DNA of 64,000 bases from Pontibacter akesuensis (GTDB lineage Bacteria; Bacteroidota; Bacteroidia; Cytophagales; Hymenobacteraceae): assembly GCF_001611675.1 (NCBI RefSeq), contig NZ_CP014766.1, positions 744,001 through 808,000 of the forward strand. The letters are read 5' to 3'. The translations under genes were made by a program, and so were the position numbers. The notes beneath the pieces were generated by a model. That model was not told where the DNA came from. It did no database searches and saw nothing but the letters and a program-made list of their open reading frames with translations. Positions 53,342-62,868 of the stretch are shown here, piece after piece; the first letter of the stretch is position 1, and every line of letters starts with the position of its first letter.

Positions 53342-55141
53342 TTATCCTACAGCCAGGTGCGTTGCCGGGTATTTGTAGGCAATAGACGCTGCCCGCGTAC
53401 TTAAGGCGAGCGCCAGTGTCAGCGTTCCCACCCTGCCCAGGTACATGGAGGCGATAATTACAAACTTGCCCGCATCCGACAAACCAGCCGTAATGCCGGT
53501 GCTAAGGCCTACGGTAGCGAAAGCCGAAACCTGCTCAAAAGCGAGATCCAGAACCTCAAACTGTGCATCGGTAATGGTGAGCGTGAACAGGAACAGCATG
53601 TTGAACCCTACTGCGAAGGCAAAAACCGTAAAGGCCTTGTAAGCCACAGAATGCGGAATGGTACGATGCCCGATCTCCATGTTCCGCTTGTTTCGGATAG
53701 TGGTTACAACCGCGTACAAAATCACCACAAAGGTTGTGGTTTTGATGCCGCCGCCCGTAGATCCGGGTGAGGCCCCGATGAACATCAGGAAGATAAACAT
53801 CAGCAGCGTGGGCGTGGTAAGGGCCGAGACATCAACGGTGTTGAAGCCTGCGGTGCGTGTGGTAACAGACTGAAAAAACGAGGCAATCACGGCTTCCGCA
53901 AAATTCATATGCGACAGCGTGTTAAAGTACTCCAGCAGAAAAAACCCGACGGTGCCGATGGTTATAAGTATAGCAGTTGTATACACGACCACACGCGTCA
54001 TCATTTTCCAGTTCTTCCAGGGAGCCGCCATCCGCCTGCGCATGGCCGACGGTGAAAAGAGATCCAGAATGGTCGGAAATCCCAGGCCTCCCAGAATAAT
54101 GAGCACTGTAACCGCAAGGTGCAGCAAATAGGAAAAACGAACAGGCTGGGTGTACAACCCTTCCGGGAAAAGCGAGAAACCTGCGTTACAGAAAGCCGAA
54201 ACAGAGTGAAAAACGGAGAAGAAGATTTTACTACCAAGGCTGGTGAACTGCATCTCCGGCTCCCACATAAAGAATATCACCACAGCACCCACGCCCTCGA
54301 TAAAAAGCGTCAGAAAAATGAGTTTACGCAACAGCCCTTTGGTGGAAAACAGCGATTCGCTTTCCAGCAGTTCATACATGGCCACGTGCTGCTTAATGCC
54401 CACTCCCTGCTTCATTAAAGAGGCAAAGAACGTGGCAAAGGTAAGTATACCCAAACCGCCCATCTGGATCAAGAGCAGCAGCACCACTTGCCCGGCAAAG
54501 GTAAAGTACGTGCCGGGGTCTACCACGGCCAGGCCCGTTACGCAGGAGGCGCTCGTAGACATAAACAGCGCATCAATGAAGCGCATACCATCCGGTGCGT
54601 TCGTCATTTTGGGGAGCATGAACAGCCCCGAGCCAAGCAGCACCAGAAACACAAAGCTTAGCAGGAACGTAATGGAGGGCTTTAGCTGAACCGTACGCAG
54701 GTGAATTTTGGTTTCCAGCAACTCCACAATCAGGAACACCAGCATGTACAGCGATACCAGCACCCGGTAAATCTCCACCGACAGCGGAATGCCTATTCCC
54801 TCAAATATATTGTAGATGATAGGGTAGCCCAGAATATAGGTGCAGAATTGGTTGACGAAGACAACGCCCATCAACAGGCCCTCAAACCATGTACGCCGCA
54901 GGAACTTCTTCCGCTCAAATGTGTACAGGATGCGCAGGAAGTAGATGAGCACGAAAATTGCCAGGATGGCGTCAACGGCATAGAACAGCTGGCGCAGTAT
55001 GGCGGGGTCTTCCACCACTCCATGGGCATACAAAACCAGCCCGACCGCCAGGATAGTTAGCACGTAAGTGGACCGGCGCATAATTTTATACGCCACCAGC
55101 TTACTGTCGTACAGGATACGGTTAAGCGATTCTGTGTTCAT
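53342..55141 (-). CDS. TrkH/KtrB-family potassium uptake protein
   Basis: 599 residues. After an N-terminal extension of about five hydrophobic helices (residues 20-145) comes the four-fold M1-P-M2 repeat of TrkH/KtrB: SASCVTGLAVVDPGTYF, SAFCNAGFSLFPEGL, TTRTAGFNTVDVSAL and AFATVGLSTGITAG are the four selectivity-filter loops, each with its Gly. Takes up K+ (or K+/Na+) through the inner membrane. A TrkA/KtrA regulator is not adjacent. Its start overlaps the end of the heptose kinase gene by 20 nt. Confidence 0.9.
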   Translation of the reverse strand: MNTESLNRILYDSKLVAYKIMRRSTYVLTILAVGLVLYAHGVVEDPAILRQLFYAVDAILAIFVLIYFLRILYTFERKKFLRRTWFEGLLMGVVFVNQFCTYILGYPIIYNIFEGIGIPLSVEIYRVLVSLYMLVFLIVELLETKIHLRTVQLKPSITFLLSFVFLVLLGSGLFMLPKMTNAPDGMRFIDALFMSTSASCVTGLAVVDPGTYFTFAGQVVLLLLIQMGGLGILTFATFFASLMKQGVGIKQHVAMYELLESESLFSTKGLLRKLIFLTLFIEGVGAVVIFFMWEPEMQFTSLGSKIFFSVFHSVSAFCNAGFSLFPEGLYTQPVRFSYLLHLAVTVLIILGGLGFPTILDLFSPSAMRRRMAAPWKNWKMMTRVVVYTTAILITIGTVGFFLLEYFNTLSHMNFAEAVIASFFQSVTTRTAGFNTVDVSALTTPTLLMFIFLMFIGASPGSTGGGIKTTTFVVILYAVVTTIRNKRNMEIGHRTIPHSVAYKAFTVFAFAVGFNMLFLFTLTITDAQFEVLDLAFEQVSAFATVGLSTGITAGLSDAGKFVIIASMYLGRVGTLTLALALSTRAASIAYKYPATHLAVG

Positions 55142-56141
55142 ATGTTTCGAATAGCCTCACCTGATGTGCCTCTTCCAGTAACCGCGTCTTATCAATGGGT
55201 ACCACGCCTACCTGTTCGCACACCAACCCGCCGCCCAGGTTGCTTAGGCCAGCCATAAAAGGCAACGATGTTCTAAGGGCCATGCACAGTGCGGCTATAC
55301 TTATCACCGTGTCACCAGCACCGGAAACGTCTGAAATGGCACGGCGGTGTGCGCCGATGTAGGTCTTCTCCTCACCATCAGCCACAAATACGCCCCGCTC
55401 CGACAGCGTTACAAGCACCTGCTTTACCTGAAGCCGCTCCTGCAGTTCTTCCACGGCATCCTCAAAGGCCGGCAGGTTCTCATCTGCGAAGTCTACTTTC
55501 AGGCCCTCTTTCAGCTCCTTTAAGTTTGGCTTGAAAAGGGTACAACCGACATAGCTTAGGAAATTTTTCTTTTTAGGGTCTATCACGCTTGGAACACCCC
55601 GTTCGTTGGCCAGTTGCAGGAAGCGCTGAATGTTTTCTTCCGAAAAAACACCTTTGTCATAATCCTCAAAAATGACCACATCGGCTTTTGCCAGCAGCTG
55701 CACAAAGCGCTCCTCCAGATGGCGCTCCTCATACTCCGTCAGGTTATGCTCTATTTCAGAGTCAACACGCAGGAGCTGCTGAGCACCAGCTATGATGCGG
55801 TGTTTGATGGTGGTAACCCGCTCCGGGCTCTGTACAATCCCTGTAGTTGGAAGCGCGCGCTCCTCCATCAGCCGTAGATAATCCGCGCCATCCTGATCGT
55901 CGCCGATAACGGAGCAGAGCAGCGGCGTAGCCCCCATGGCCTGCACGTTCAGGGCCACGTTGGCAGCACCGCCCAGGCGTTTCTCCCGCTTCACAACATT
56001 TACAATGGGTACCGGAGCCTCCGGGGAAATCCGAGTTGACTTGCCCCACAGGTAAGAATCGATCATCACATCGCCCACCACCAGCACTTTCAGGTTGTTG
56101 AAGGCCTGGAATATGGCCTCTAAACTTCTCTGTTGCTCCAT
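55122..56141 (-). CDS. rfaE1: D-glycero-beta-D-manno-heptose-7-phosphate kinase (HldE N-domain type)
   Basis: 339 residues from ATG 56141. An earlier in-frame Met at 56228 lies inside the aminotransferase gene and adds an unrelated segment. PfkB/ribokinase fold: LVVGDVMIDSYLWGKSTRIS, GGAANVALNVQAMG, and the C-terminal ISDVSGAGDTVISI with catalytic Asp in GAGD. Phosphorylates heptose-7-phosphate for LPS core. The adenylyltransferase domain fused in E. coli HldE is absent, as is usual in Bacteroidota. The start overlaps the aminotransferase stop (TAATG). Confidence 0.9.
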   Translation of the reverse strand: MEQQRSLEAIFQAFNNLKVLVVGDVMIDSYLWGKSTRISPEAPVPIVNVVKREKRLGGAANVALNVQAMGATPLLCSVIGDDQDGADYLRLMEERALPTTGIVQSPERVTTIKHRIIAGAQQLLRVDSEIEHNLTEYEERHLEERFVQLLAKADVVIFEDYDKGVFSEENIQRFLQLANERGVPSVIDPKKKNFLSYVGCTLFKPNLKELKEGLKVDFADENLPAFEDAVEELQERLQVKQVLVTLSERGVFVADGEEKTYIGAHRRAISDVSGAGDTVISIAALCMALRTSLPFMAGLSNLGGGLVCEQVGVVPIDKTRLLEEAHQVRLFETYEHRIA

Positions 56142-57355
56142 TACTGCAGTTTTTCTAGGCTTTGCCTGATGCGGCGTAATGCTTCCGTCAGTTTTTCGTC
56201 GGAAGCGGCAAAAGAAAAGCGGATGCACTGCGGTGCACCAAAGGCGTCTCCGCTAACAAGGGCCACATGGGCATCTGTTAGTATAAAGAGGCTAAGGTCG
56301 CGGGAGTCTTTTATGATTTTGCCTTCGTATTGCTTGCCGAAATAATAACTCACATCCGGAAAAATATAAAAAGCGCCGTCCGGCAGGTAGGTCTTGAATC
56401 CGGTGATATCATTCATCAGGTGCAGCACCAGGTCACGGCGGCGGCGGTAGGCCTCAGTCATTTCCCGCGCACTTGCGTTCCCTCCTTTCAGGGCGGCAAC
56501 TGCCGCTTTCTGGGAGATGGAGCTGGTGCCGGAGGTAATCTGACTTTGCATTTTATCGCAGGCAGCGGCAATTTCCTTGCTGGCCGCCAGATAGCCCACG
56601 CGCCAGCCCGTCATGGCATAGCCTTTCGAGAAGCCGTTCACCGTAATCACGCGCTCCCGGATGGAGTCAATGCTGGCCAGGCTAAAGTGCTTGCCACCAA
56701 AGTTGATGTACTCGTAAATCTCGTCTGCGATGATGTATACCTGCGGGTGCTTCTCCAGCACACGCGCAATGGCTCTAAGTTCCTCTTCTGTAAACACGGC
56801 ACCGGTGGGGTTGCAGGGCGAAGAGTACATCACCAGTTTTGTGTCAGAGGTGATGGCTTCCTCCAGCTGCGCGGCTGTTACTTTATAGTCGTTGTCGAGG
56901 CGGCCCATTATCGGAACCGGTATTCCCTCGGCCAGCTTTACAATCTCCTCATACGACACCCAAAAAGGGGAAAAGATAATTACCTCGTCACCAGGGTTGG
57001 TAAGGCAGAGCACGGCATTGGCTATACTTTGCTTTGCCCCCGTGGATACAACGATGTTCTCAGGCGCGAAATCCAGGTTGTTGTCACGCTTAAACTTCTG
57101 CACAATCTCCTGGCGCAGTTCCGGATATCCGGCAACGGGCGTATAGAAGGTAAAGCCATCGTCAATTGCCTGCTTGGCCGCATCCTTAATGTACTGGGGC
57201 GTCTGAAAATCAGGTTCACCAAAGCTCAGGTTGATCATATCAAATCCCTGGGCAGCCAATTCGCGTGATTTCTTGGCCATGGCAATCGTCTGAGATTCGG
57301 CGAGTGCCAGTATTCTATCGGAAAGTATGGCTTTCGCCTCTTCTGTTTCTTGCAT
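56141..57355 (-). CDS. class I/II PLP aminotransferase (aspartate aminotransferase family)
   Basis: 404 residues. FGEPDFQTPQYIKDAA near 45-60, VVSTGAKQSIANA (cofactor phosphate), SPCNPTGAVFTEEEL, IADEIYEYINF (Asp and Tyr contacts) and VNGFSKGYAMTGWRVGY with the Schiff-base Lys identify the Ib aspartate/prephenate aminotransferase subgroup. Likely uses aspartate or aromatic amino acids with 2-oxoglutarate. Head gene of the three-gene minus-strand operon. Confidence 0.92.
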   Translation of the reverse strand: MQETEEAKAILSDRILALAESQTIAMAKKSRELAAQGFDMINLSFGEPDFQTPQYIKDAAKQAIDDGFTFYTPVAGYPELRQEIVQKFKRDNNLDFAPENIVVSTGAKQSIANAVLCLTNPGDEVIIFSPFWVSYEEIVKLAEGIPVPIMGRLDNDYKVTAAQLEEAITSDTKLVMYSSPCNPTGAVFTEEELRAIARVLEKHPQVYIIADEIYEYINFGGKHFSLASIDSIRERVITVNGFSKGYAMTGWRVGYLAASKEIAAACDKMQSQITSGTSSISQKAAVAALKGGNASAREMTEAYRRRRDLVLHLMNDITGFKTYLPDGAFYIFPDVSYYFGKQYEGKIIKDSRDLSLFILTDAHVALVSGDAFGAPQCIRFSFAASDEKLTEALRRIRQSLEKLQ

Positions 57356-57500
57356 AAGCAGTGCGTTAAGCTCGCAATTTACTTATAATGCCACAGACTT
57401 TCCAGCGATTGCCCTCATAATCCAAATCAGTTTGACAAAACCTCGGTAGGAGCAAGAAAAACGGCGGGAAGCAAGTATAGAGACGTAAAGGAGCGTAACA

Positions 57501-58502
57501 CTACCAGAGGTTTTGCGGACAGAGCACTCCGGCTTTGTTAAAGATGCGCATGCCCAGCACCACCTCATGGTTGCCGCTGCCCATTCCATTAATGGCAGGA
57601 ACTCCCTGGTCGTAGGCGTAGCCCAAGTCAAACACCTCGCTGATGGTGACACCCGCCAATACGGCGAACTTGCTCGTTTGCCGGTACGTGCCGCCTATCC
57701 ACACCCTGTTGTCATACACCGCGCGAAGGCTGAAATCCACGGAACCTGGAAGCGGCTGCTGCCACATCACCATCATGGAAGGAATCAGGTCTACCCTGTC
57801 TACCACGTTGAAGCGGTAGGCGCCTGTCAGAAAGTAGTGCTCGTACAGCAGGCTCCGCTCCTCTACCGAGTTATCGAAGTTAATTGAGTTTGCCAGCAGT
57901 TGTGCGGCAGAGGACCCGATGTAGAAATTGTCGCTGTACAGCCAGAGGCCGACTGAAAGGTTAGGTTTCACCATATTCCAGTCTGAATTGGCAGCATCGG
58001 CCTTGTTTGCGAACGTGAGCTCGTAGGAGCGCAGTTTCTGCTGAATCAGCCCTGCGCTAACCCCGCCCGACAGCCTTACGTTGCGGGAAAGGCCGATGTG
58101 GTAGGCGTAGGCAAGGCTTGCCTCTGTCCGGGCAAATGCACCATAGCGGTCGTGCACTGCCAGAATTCCGATGCCGTGGTGCGGCCGGAACTGCTCACTG
58201 ATGCGCCCTGAGTTGTTTCCGGCCCCAAAGGAGGGCATGGATTTGCCGGACCTTTTCATACCTCCCCTGGACGTGTTGCCGAGTGGCGCATGCGCGCTGA
58301 CGTAGTATGTTGTAGGCGCCCCCTCGATACCCGACATTTGCGATCTGCTTCCAAGCTTCACATCGGCATACTTCTCTATACCGGCTATGGCAGGGTTAAG
58401 CAGGTAATTGTTGATGGTATACTGGCTATACTGTGGCTTTTGTTGGCCAAGCACCAGGAAAGGGACAAAGGCAACGCTAATAAAGAGTAAAAGCTGTTTC
58501 AT
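57501..58502 (-). CDS. PorP/SprF-family T9SS outer-membrane protein
   Basis: 333 residues from ATG 58502. Signal peptide LLLFISVAFVPFLVLGQQ, then PQYSQYTINNYLLNPAIAGI, the conserved start of PorP/SprF proteins, and a barrel-like remainder with aromatic-ended strands. These proteins work with T9SS and are usually encoded next to a cargo having a gliding-type C-terminal domain, which they help anchor or export. That cargo lies 24 nt upstream. Confidence 0.92.
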   Translation of the reverse strand: MKQLLLFISVAFVPFLVLGQQKPQYSQYTINNYLLNPAIAGIEKYADVKLGSRSQMSGIEGAPTTYYVSAHAPLGNTSRGGMKRSGKSMPSFGAGNNSGRISEQFRPHHGIGILAVHDRYGAFARTEASLAYAYHIGLSRNVRLSGGVSAGLIQQKLRSYELTFANKADAANSDWNMVKPNLSVGLWLYSDNFYIGSSAAQLLANSINFDNSVEERSLLYEHYFLTGAYRFNVVDRVDLIPSMMVMWQQPLPGSVDFSLRAVYDNRVWIGGTYRQTSKFAVLAGVTISEVFDLGYAYDQGVPAINGMGSGNHEVVLGMRIFNKAGVLCPQNLW

Positions 58503-58526
58503 AGGCACGAAATCTCTGCAGTTCTT

Positions 58527-60605
58527 CTAATTAACAATATTCAGGTAGCCGGTAAACTTGCTCTTGCCGGGTATGGTGATCAGGTAAAAGTAGGTACTGA
58601 CGGGCAGCGGCGCATTCCGGTATGTTCCGTTCCACTCGCCCCGGTAGTTGGTTCGCTCATACACTAGGGTTCCCCAGCGGTTGTATATCTCCACCTTCGC
58701 ATCCGGGAAATACTCAATGTTTTCGATCTCCCAGGTATCATTTACCCCGTCGCCATTCGGTGAGAAAGCATTGGGAATGACGAGTAACTGGCGCACGGTT
58801 ACCACCACGCTGGTGGTATCCTGACAGCCCTCCTCGTTTTTCACGGTCAGCGTGTAGCGGGTAGTTTGCTCAGGAGTTGCAGTAGGGGTGGCACTTGTCG
58901 GGTTATCCAACCCAAGGGCAGGGCTCCAGCTATAGTTTGCCCCGCCGCTGCCAAGAAGCCGTGTGCTCTCCCCTGACTGTATTTCGATATCCTGCACACT
59001 GGCAACAGCCTGCGGCACAGGGAACACCAAAGCCTGCACAGGCACCCGGCTGCTCTCACAGCCATTCCGCACCAGCGACACATAGTAAGTTCTGGAGTTC
59101 TGCAAAGCAGGGGTTGTGAAAGTGGCATCTGTAGCACCCGCAAGCGCTGTGGCCGTGGTGGCGTTATCGTACCAGCGGTATTCGCCGTTAGCTCCCCCTC
59201 TGGCCGTAAGCGTTAAGCTACCAGGGCCGCATACACTCATATCCTGTACCTGAGGTGCCGCGGGAGCGGGCTTTACGTTCACTTTTATTTTGTTTGAGGA
59301 CAGGGTAGAGCCGCAATCATTCTGTACTGTCAGGGCGTACTCGCCGCTTTGGTTTACATCCAGGGTGTTTGCCCCACCGCTAATTTCCTGTCCGTTGCGC
59401 AGCCAGGTGTAGCTCAGGTTACTGTTTGCTGTTACACTTAATTTGACGCTGCCTCCTTCACAGAACTCTAAAGCACCGCTTGCCTTAATTTCCGGTGCCG
59501 CAGGTTTTGTATTGATATTTGCCTGCACCCGCACCCGCTCACTCTCGCATTCCCCATTCGTGATGGCCACATAGTACGAAGTTGACTCTGACAGGACAGG
59601 CGTAGTGAAGACCGCTTCATTTCCGACAGGAGTTCCACCGCTGGCACTTGTGTACCACCGGTACATGCCAGGGCTACCACCTGAGGCAGTAAGGGTTAAT
59701 GCTGACTTAGTACACCCCGTTACATTTTGTGCTACTGGCTTCACCGGCAGATTAAGTAGCTCCACGCGCTGCCCGTTGCTGCTGCTGCTGTAGGTGCCGC
59801 ACAGGTTGGTTATCTGCGCCGTATAGGTACCGGCTTCTTTGGCCACAAGCGTACGGGTGTTCCCGGCGATGGGATTTCCGTTTCTGAACCAGGCATAAGT
59901 CACATCCTTATACTCAGGCACCGACAGTGTTACGCTTCCCCCGGTGCAAAACACCAGTGAGCCCGCAGCCTGCACCTCAAAAGAAGCAATGGGCTCTAAT
60001 ATTTTAAACTCCACCCTGTTGGAGCTTGTAACCAAACCACAAAAGTTAGATAGCTCTACCGTATACACACCTGCTTCTGTAGCTGTAAACTCATTGGACT
60101 CGCTGCTTACAGGTATGCCGTCTTTCTTCCATACATAGGATGCCCCCTCCTGCTCAGGTATAGATAACTTCAGGCTTCCCTGCTGGCATACAATCAGAGG
60201 ATCGGTATACTCTATTTTGGGTCTGTTGAGCTTAGTCGCAACCGATACCTCCAGATCATCCGACTTACCGGTGCAGCCATTGACATCCACCACCTCCACG
60301 CTATAAATTCCTGATTGAGACACGGTAATGGAGCGTGTGGTAGCGCCTGTGCTCCATTTATAGCTTCTACCTTCCGTTGCAGTCAGCAAAACGCTTCCGC
60401 CGGCACACAGTGTGGTTGGGCCGTTGGTTGTGATGGTTGGTTTAGTAGGAGAAGTACAAAGGGGATTAGTTTGTGCGGATAAATTTACTGCTTCACGACC
60501 ATACGCAACTGGTGCAGTAAGTAGTGGAAACAGCACAAGAACAAAAAGCAGTAAATATATTGGCCAGCGTGTTAGGCTGTCTGGGCCTAAGGGTGAGGCT
60601 TGCAT
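58527..60605 (-). CDS. T9SS type B cargo with Ig-like repeats and gliding-motility C-terminal domain
   Basis: 692 residues. Membrane-type signal peptide near 13-36 (IYLLLFVLVLFPLLTAPVAYG). About seven Ig-like/PKD-like repeats, each with the pattern FCxGGSVxLS, YxWxxNGxxI and GxYxxxxxNxCG, run from 50 to 600. The end carries the CHU_C/T9SS type B signal VIPNAFSPNGDGVNDTW, VEIYNRWGTLVYER and STYFYLITIPG. Secreted through T9SS in partnership with the PorP/SprF protein beside it; probably a cell-surface adhesin or scaffold. Confidence 0.92.
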   Translation of the reverse strand: MQASPLGPDSLTRWPIYLLLFVLVLFPLLTAPVAYGREAVNLSAQTNPLCTSPTKPTITTNGPTTLCAGGSVLLTATEGRSYKWSTGATTRSITVSQSGIYSVEVVDVNGCTGKSDDLEVSVATKLNRPKIEYTDPLIVCQQGSLKLSIPEQEGASYVWKKDGIPVSSESNEFTATEAGVYTVELSNFCGLVTSSNRVEFKILEPIASFEVQAAGSLVFCTGGSVTLSVPEYKDVTYAWFRNGNPIAGNTRTLVAKEAGTYTAQITNLCGTYSSSSNGQRVELLNLPVKPVAQNVTGCTKSALTLTASGGSPGMYRWYTSASGGTPVGNEAVFTTPVLSESTSYYVAITNGECESERVRVQANINTKPAAPEIKASGALEFCEGGSVKLSVTANSNLSYTWLRNGQEISGGANTLDVNQSGEYALTVQNDCGSTLSSNKIKVNVKPAPAAPQVQDMSVCGPGSLTLTARGGANGEYRWYDNATTATALAGATDATFTTPALQNSRTYYVSLVRNGCESSRVPVQALVFPVPQAVASVQDIEIQSGESTRLLGSGGANYSWSPALGLDNPTSATPTATPEQTTRYTLTVKNEEGCQDTTSVVVTVRQLLVIPNAFSPNGDGVNDTWEIENIEYFPDAKVEIYNRWGTLVYERTNYRGEWNGTYRNAPLPVSTYFYLITIPGKSKFTGYLNIVN

Positions 60606-60790
60606 AGACGCTTAATATGTGTGGTACAGATTGTACGTTTTACTTGATAGAATATGATTTGTTACATATTAAGCTATAAATTTCAATGTTTAAACTAATT
60701 TAAAGCTAATTATAGTTTCACCTTGCAAGTAAATAATAGCTTAAGCAGCAGAGGGATGAGCAGGAATTATCAGCCAGAAGGGCATAAAAA

Positions 60791-60818
60791 AAGGCTGCAG
60801 TGGATTTCTGCAGCCTTA
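60791..60818 (-). terminator. intrinsic terminator for recR
   Basis: AAGGCTGCAG (60791-60800) pairs with CTGCAGCCTT (60808-60817); on the minus strand the stem is followed by a run of T (plus-strand AAAAAAA at 60785-60792). Confidence 0.85.
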
Positions 60819-60836
60819 AACTAGTTTCTCGTGATT

Positions 60837-61448
60837 TTATACTTTACCGTAAGCCGTTCGTTCTACAATACTGCGGCCCAGCGTAATCTCATCTGTGTAC
60901 TCTAGTTCGCCGCCCACCGGCACGCCCCGTGCAATGGTAGTAATGCGCAGGTCAAAGTCACGGAGTTTGCGGGTGAGGTAGAAAGCGGTGGTATCGCCCT
61001 CCATGGTGGGGCTAATGGCCAGCAGAATTTCCCGCACTTCGGACTTTGGCAGTCGCTCCAGCAGCGAATCAATGTGCAGGTCGGATGGGCCGATGCCTTC
61101 TATCGGAGAGATAACGCCTCCCAGCACATGGTACAGGCCCTTGTATTGCGAAGTGTTTTCAATCGCGATCACATCCCGTATGTCACTTACCACGCACAGT
61201 ACAGCCTTGTCGCGCAGCGGATTGGCGCATATATCGCAAACGTCGGTATCGGAGATGTTGTGGCACTGCTTACAGTGCTTTACCTCGGTGCGCATTTTCA
61301 CCAGTGCATTGGCCAGCGAGAACGACTCCTCAGACTCCTCCTTTAGCAGGTGCAGCGCCAGGCGGAGTGCGGTTTTTCTTCCTATGCCGGGCAGCTTCGC
61401 AAGCTCTTCCACAGCATTTTCAATCAGTTTCGACGGAAAATTAATCAA
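60837..61448 (-). CDS. recR: recombination protein RecR
   Basis: 203 residues. The N-terminal helix-hairpin-helix is LPGIGRKTALRLALHLL; the C4 zinc finger has CKQC and CDIC; the Toprim domain holds VVSDIRDVIAIENTSQY and GVISPIEGIGPSDL; the C-terminal Walker-B-like end is LARGVPVGGELEYTDE-like. Acts with RecF/RecO in gap repair and RecA loading. The start is TTG at 61448, preceded by a purine-rich GGAGGAGAAGAG that could pair with 16S RNA. 16 nt after clpS. Confidence 0.95.
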   Translation of the reverse strand: MINFPSKLIENAVEELAKLPGIGRKTALRLALHLLKEESEESFSLANALVKMRTEVKHCKQCHNISDTDVCDICANPLRDKAVLCVVSDIRDVIAIENTSQYKGLYHVLGGVISPIEGIGPSDLHIDSLLERLPKSEVREILLAISPTMEGDTTAFYLTRKLRDFDLRITTIARGVPVGGELEYTDEITLGRSIVERTAYGKV

Positions 61449-61464
61449 TCTCTCTTCTCCTCCC

Positions 61465-61752
61465 CTATTCTATGTCAGCTGAAAGGTCCTTGTCGTGCAG
61501 GGCGATGCACATGCCCGAAAGCTCTTCGAAAGAGCCTACTTTCACCGTGCACTTCCCCTTGTAATGAATCAGCATCGTACACTGCTCTGCCTGCTCCGCC
61601 GTGTGCTTGCATACTTTCATCAGCGTGTCGATTACGTGGTCAAAAGTGTTCACGTCGTCGTTGTACACCACCAGGTTGCGCATGTCGGTGGTTTCCTCGA
61701 GCAACGCAACGTCAAGCTCTTCTTTATGAATAATATCTGTCTCCCAATTCAT
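61465..61752 (-). CDS. clpS: ATP-dependent Clp protease adaptor ClpS
   Basis: 95 residues. RNLVVYNDDVNTFDHVID contains the N-D-D-x-N-T N-degron pocket, HTAEQAEQCTMLIHYKGKC the second face, with a flexible N-terminus of about 20 residues. Delivers N-end-rule substrates to ClpAP/ClpC. Transcribed from a box at 61757-61764 with recR downstream. Confidence 0.94.
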   Translation of the reverse strand: MNWETDIIHKEELDVALLEETTDMRNLVVYNDDVNTFDHVIDTLMKVCKHTAEQAEQCTMLIHYKGKCTVKVGSFEELSGMCIALHDKDLSADIE

Positions 61753-61756
61753 AGTG

Positions 61757-61764
61757 CAAAATTA
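61757..61764 (-). promoter_or_regulatory. -7 box TAATTTTG directly before clpS
   Basis: Exact TANNTTTG separated from the ATG by CACT only, the same arrangement as hemE; predicts a leaderless or nearly leaderless clpS-recR transcript. Confidence 0.5.
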
Positions 61765-62138
61765 CTAAATTATAAGCAGTAATGGAAGCCGCGGCCTAAG
61801 TATAAACGGCTTCTGCCCCGGCTGCTTTACACTTCCGAGGCATAGGTTTTAACAAAGCGCGGCACGGTATGATTCCTGTAACTTTGCTATACTTTGATGT
61901 CTTCAGGGCAACTCAGATTGTTTAACCCGAGGCAGCAGCACGTAATTTTCTCATAATTCTTTGTACGACAAAGCTTCCCTGATGCATCGGGCTTAATATA
62001 GCCACTGGCAGCACAACCCGTTATTTTCCGGCAAGTAGCCAAGTTCTGAAAATGCGCTGATCACCTTAAAAAAGCCACGTAAAGACCGGCTATAGGTAAA
62101 TAAGAGGCTGCTTTGCATGCTCAAGACAGCGCCATGCG

Positions 62139-62169
62139 TTGACAAAAAGCTACAAATTACTTACTTTTG
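62139..62169 (+). promoter_or_regulatory. candidate promoter (TTGACA, TACTTTTG)
   Basis: TTGACA at 62139-62144 and TACTTTTG at 62162-62169 have a spacing typical of a promoter for the nucleotidyltransferase gene. They lie inside the long open frame beginning at 62117, arguing that the protein really begins at 62423. Confidence 0.4.
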
Positions 62170-62422
62170 TACCAGGCAGCCTATACGGCTGGCCTGGCAT
62201 ACTTTTTCGTTGCTTTTCCGTAAGGCTATAATTTACCACCATTCGGAATTCTCATTGACGCATAAAGCCAGCCCCCCTCTGCCCCTCCCGGCAAGCAGAG
62301 CGGTCAGTAAAAAAAAATTGTCGGACAGCAACAATGACTTAACCTATTGGTTATGCCAGCCTACTGAAGCGCGCCTGAAGGCGGTGGAGGCACTGCGGTA
62401 CCAATACAGTCTATTAGTACAA

Positions 62423-62866
62423 ATGGAGCTGACACACGATTTTCAAGAGTTCGTACAAAAGCTGAACGCCCGTGGGGCAGAGTACATCATAGCTGGTGGC
62501 TTTGCCGTGGCGGTGTATGGCTATCCGCGCTACACAGGCGATATCGATATCTGGATTAACCCCACTTCTGAAAATGCTGGGAAAGTACTGCAGGTGCTGC
62601 AGGACATGGGCTATTCCGACAAGGAAGTGAACCTGGAGGACCTCACTACCACGGATGTGGTGGTGCAACTGGGATTCCCGCCTAACCGCATTGACCTGGC
62701 CACCGGCCTGACAGGCATTACGTTTGACGCCTGCTGGAAGAACAGAGCCACCATGCCCTTTGGGGGCGAAATGGCGAATTTCATCAGCCTGAAAGATCTC
62801 AAAAAGAACAAAAAGGCTACTGCCCGCCAGCAGGACCTGCTGGACCTCCAAAACCTGCCCGAGTAA
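62423..62866 (+). CDS. nucleotidyltransferase-fold protein (DUF6036/AbiEii-like)
   Basis: 147 residues from ATG 62423 (MELTHDFQEFVQKL). AEYIIAGGFAVAVYGYPRYT (about 18-37) and GDIDIWINP form the G-G-x-A...D-x-D core of small nucleotidyltransferases related to AbiEii toxins and DUF6036. Both metal Asp residues are present. No antitoxin was recognised next to it. A frame starting 102 codons earlier has no match in its extension. 2 nt before the next gene. Substrate unknown. Confidence 0.8.
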   Translation: MELTHDFQEFVQKLNARGAEYIIAGGFAVAVYGYPRYTGDIDIWINPTSENAGKVLQVLQDMGYSDKEVNLEDLTTTDVVVQLGFPPNRIDLATGLTGITFDACWKNRATMPFGGEMANFISLKDLKKNKKATARQQDLLDLQNLPE

Positions 62867-62868
62867 GC

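Larger units (their letters stand above)
61753..62422. other. 670-nt intergenic region between clpS and the nucleotidyltransferase gene
   Basis: Contains the clpS promoter (61757-61764), an isolated TAACTTTG at 61879-61886 and a better promoter pair for the plus-strand gene (62139-62169). A long open frame covers 62117-62422 but shows no recognisable protein. Confidence 0.55.

Noticed and set aside
62117-62422. N-terminal extension of the nucleotidyltransferase
   Set aside because: No family similarity, and it contains the likely promoter; the ATG at 62423 starts at the expected position before the GG-F-A-V core.
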